Source: Prevotella sp. OH937_COT-195
GTDB taxonomy: Bacteria; Bacteroidota; Bacteroidia; Bacteroidales; Bacteroidaceae
Length of the DNA stretch: 41,180 nt
Assembly (NCBI RefSeq): GCF_003932845.1
Contig: NZ_RQZH01000024.1
Coordinates: forward strand, 1 to 41,180
Reading direction: 5' to 3'
A model generated the notes under the pieces. That model had not been told where the DNA came from and made no database searches. It saw only the letters and a program-made list of their open reading frames with translations. The position numbers were made by a program, and so were the translations under genes. This document shows positions 40,799-41,180 of this stretch, piece after piece; position 1 is the stretch's first letter; every line of letters starts with the position of its first letter.

Positions 40799-40918
40799 CT
40801 CACTTACATTAACGAAAAAGCGAACTCGCGAACGAGGGTATTACCCCCGGTCGTGCGAGTTCGCTCGTGTCGTTAATATGTAGGTGGGATGACTATTAAC
40901 AGGCCGGGGGCTTTTTTT
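40799..40918 (+). ncRNA. Structured RNA-like element, possible pseudoknot
   Basis: From 40808 to 40877 the strand folds into a long hairpin: ATTAACGA/TCGTTAAT (40808-40815 with 40870-40877), a small internal loop, an 11-bp perfect stem AGCGAACTCGC/GCGAGTTCGCT (40819-40829 with 40855-40865), then ACGA/TCGT and GGGT/ACCC at the tip. The tip strand CCCCCGGTC (40844-40852) can also pair over nine positions with GGCCGGGGG (40902-40910), which is followed by CTTTTTTT. The T7 tract has no other stem, so termination would need this tip-to-tail pairing, as a pseudoknot or a switch. No known RNA family is recognised. Confidence 0.5.
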
Positions 40919-40943
40919 ATTCCCTACCCCCATAAAAACATTC

Positions 40944-41111
40944 TCATTCGTTGATTTTTCTTTTCAACTCTGTGCGTGATTTAAGGATTTCTCTTTGTAA
41001 AATTAATACTAAAAAATTACTTATAATTAAAAAACGCCCACCCCGCAGCCGTTCACGCCACGTCGCCACAGGAAACCGCGCAATCTCATAGGTTATAATT
41101 CCGTTATTCAT
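40944..41111 (-). CDS. Possible small protein (55 aa), unsure
   Basis: The minus strand from ATG 41111 to TGA 40944 reads MNNGIITYEIARFPVATWRE, then a hydrophobic FLIISNFLVLILQ flanked by Arg/Lys, ending LKRKINE. Base composition is strikingly GC-rich in the first half (41035-41085) within AT-rich surroundings. No ribosome site or promoter is clear. It could be a small membrane peptide or chance. Confidence 0.25.
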   Translation of the reverse strand: MNNGIITYEIARFPVATWRERLRGGRFLIISNFLVLILQREILKSRTELKRKINE

Positions 41112-41180
41112 ATATTACTGCAATAATTAAAGTAAAACTTTTAAACCATTCATTCGCCGGCAGAATCTGTTGAGTTTTCT

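Larger units (their letters stand above)
40776..41180. other. Right-edge non-coding stretch
   Basis: It holds the -7 box and structured RNA-like element (40785-40918) and the doubtful 55-aa frame (40944-41111). The rest, to the window end, is AT-rich with nothing recognised. Confidence 0.4.

Noticed and set aside
40799..40918. Retron or group II intron RNA
   Set aside because: No reverse transcriptase lies in the visible flank and no retron-type a1/a2 arms were found; the sequence beyond the window could change this.

Overview
The window reads as a Bacteroidota chromosome, most likely Prevotella or a close Prevotellaceae relative. Four things point there. Promoters have the family form (-7 TAnnTTTG with a TTTG/TTG element about 20 bases upstream). 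Many secreted proteins end in a short tail such as G-x-GIYIxNGKKxVxK, typical of Prevotella exported proteins. BspA-like leucine-rich proteins, DUF4840 and DUF4252 proteins are present. Decayed IS982-family insertion sequences are scattered about. No database search was possible, so the genus is an inference.

Layout. 1-4 kb is a scarred region: the 3' end of an IS982 element, a frameshifted DUF4840 lipoprotein, a degenerate tRNA-Met-like relic next to a perfect 27-bp inverted repeat, a BspA-like LRR protein, a frameshifted small secreted protein and another IS remnant. 4-12.75 kb is one leftward operon: TetR regulator, two half-size ABC exporters, an RND/MMPL transporter, a LolA-like periplasmic carrier and a DUF1302 outer-membrane barrel. 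Together these could form an inner-membrane to outer-membrane export route for a hydrophobic compound. Its leader holds a palindrome and an intrinsic-terminator-like hairpin before tetR.

13-27 kb runs rightward: a nitroreductase, an M6-type secreted metalloprotease, an SH3-like secreted protein, methionyl-tRNA synthetase, a frameshifted secreted protein, an OB-fold-like secreted protein and a 1604-residue multidomain secreted protein with four carboxypeptidase-regulatory-like modules. 27-31 kb holds a lone sufS, then a DUF4252 / ECF sigma factor / anti-sigma / DUF4252 operon with a possible self-regulated promoter, then tRNA-Arg(CCT) with a 22-bp perfect inverted repeat over its promoter. Pnp follows.

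33.5-34.9 kb is a gene-poor graveyard with a deleted DUF4143 ATPase relic, a three-copy 23-bp tandem repeat and a long 5' leader for the next gene. That gene is a BspA-like protein of about 1100 codons, cut in two by a single in-frame TAA and followed by a small 65-aa protein. The right end (38.6-41.2 kb) looks like the edge of a phage or mobile element: another IS982 relic, three iteron-like repeats, and a leftward cassette of a thymidylate-synthase-like enzyme carrying the Asp that marks dCMP specificity, a Dam-like adenine methyltransferase and a small HTH protein. A divergent, strongly structured RNA-like element ends in a T7 tract. This cassette plus RNA is the most novel-looking part of the window.
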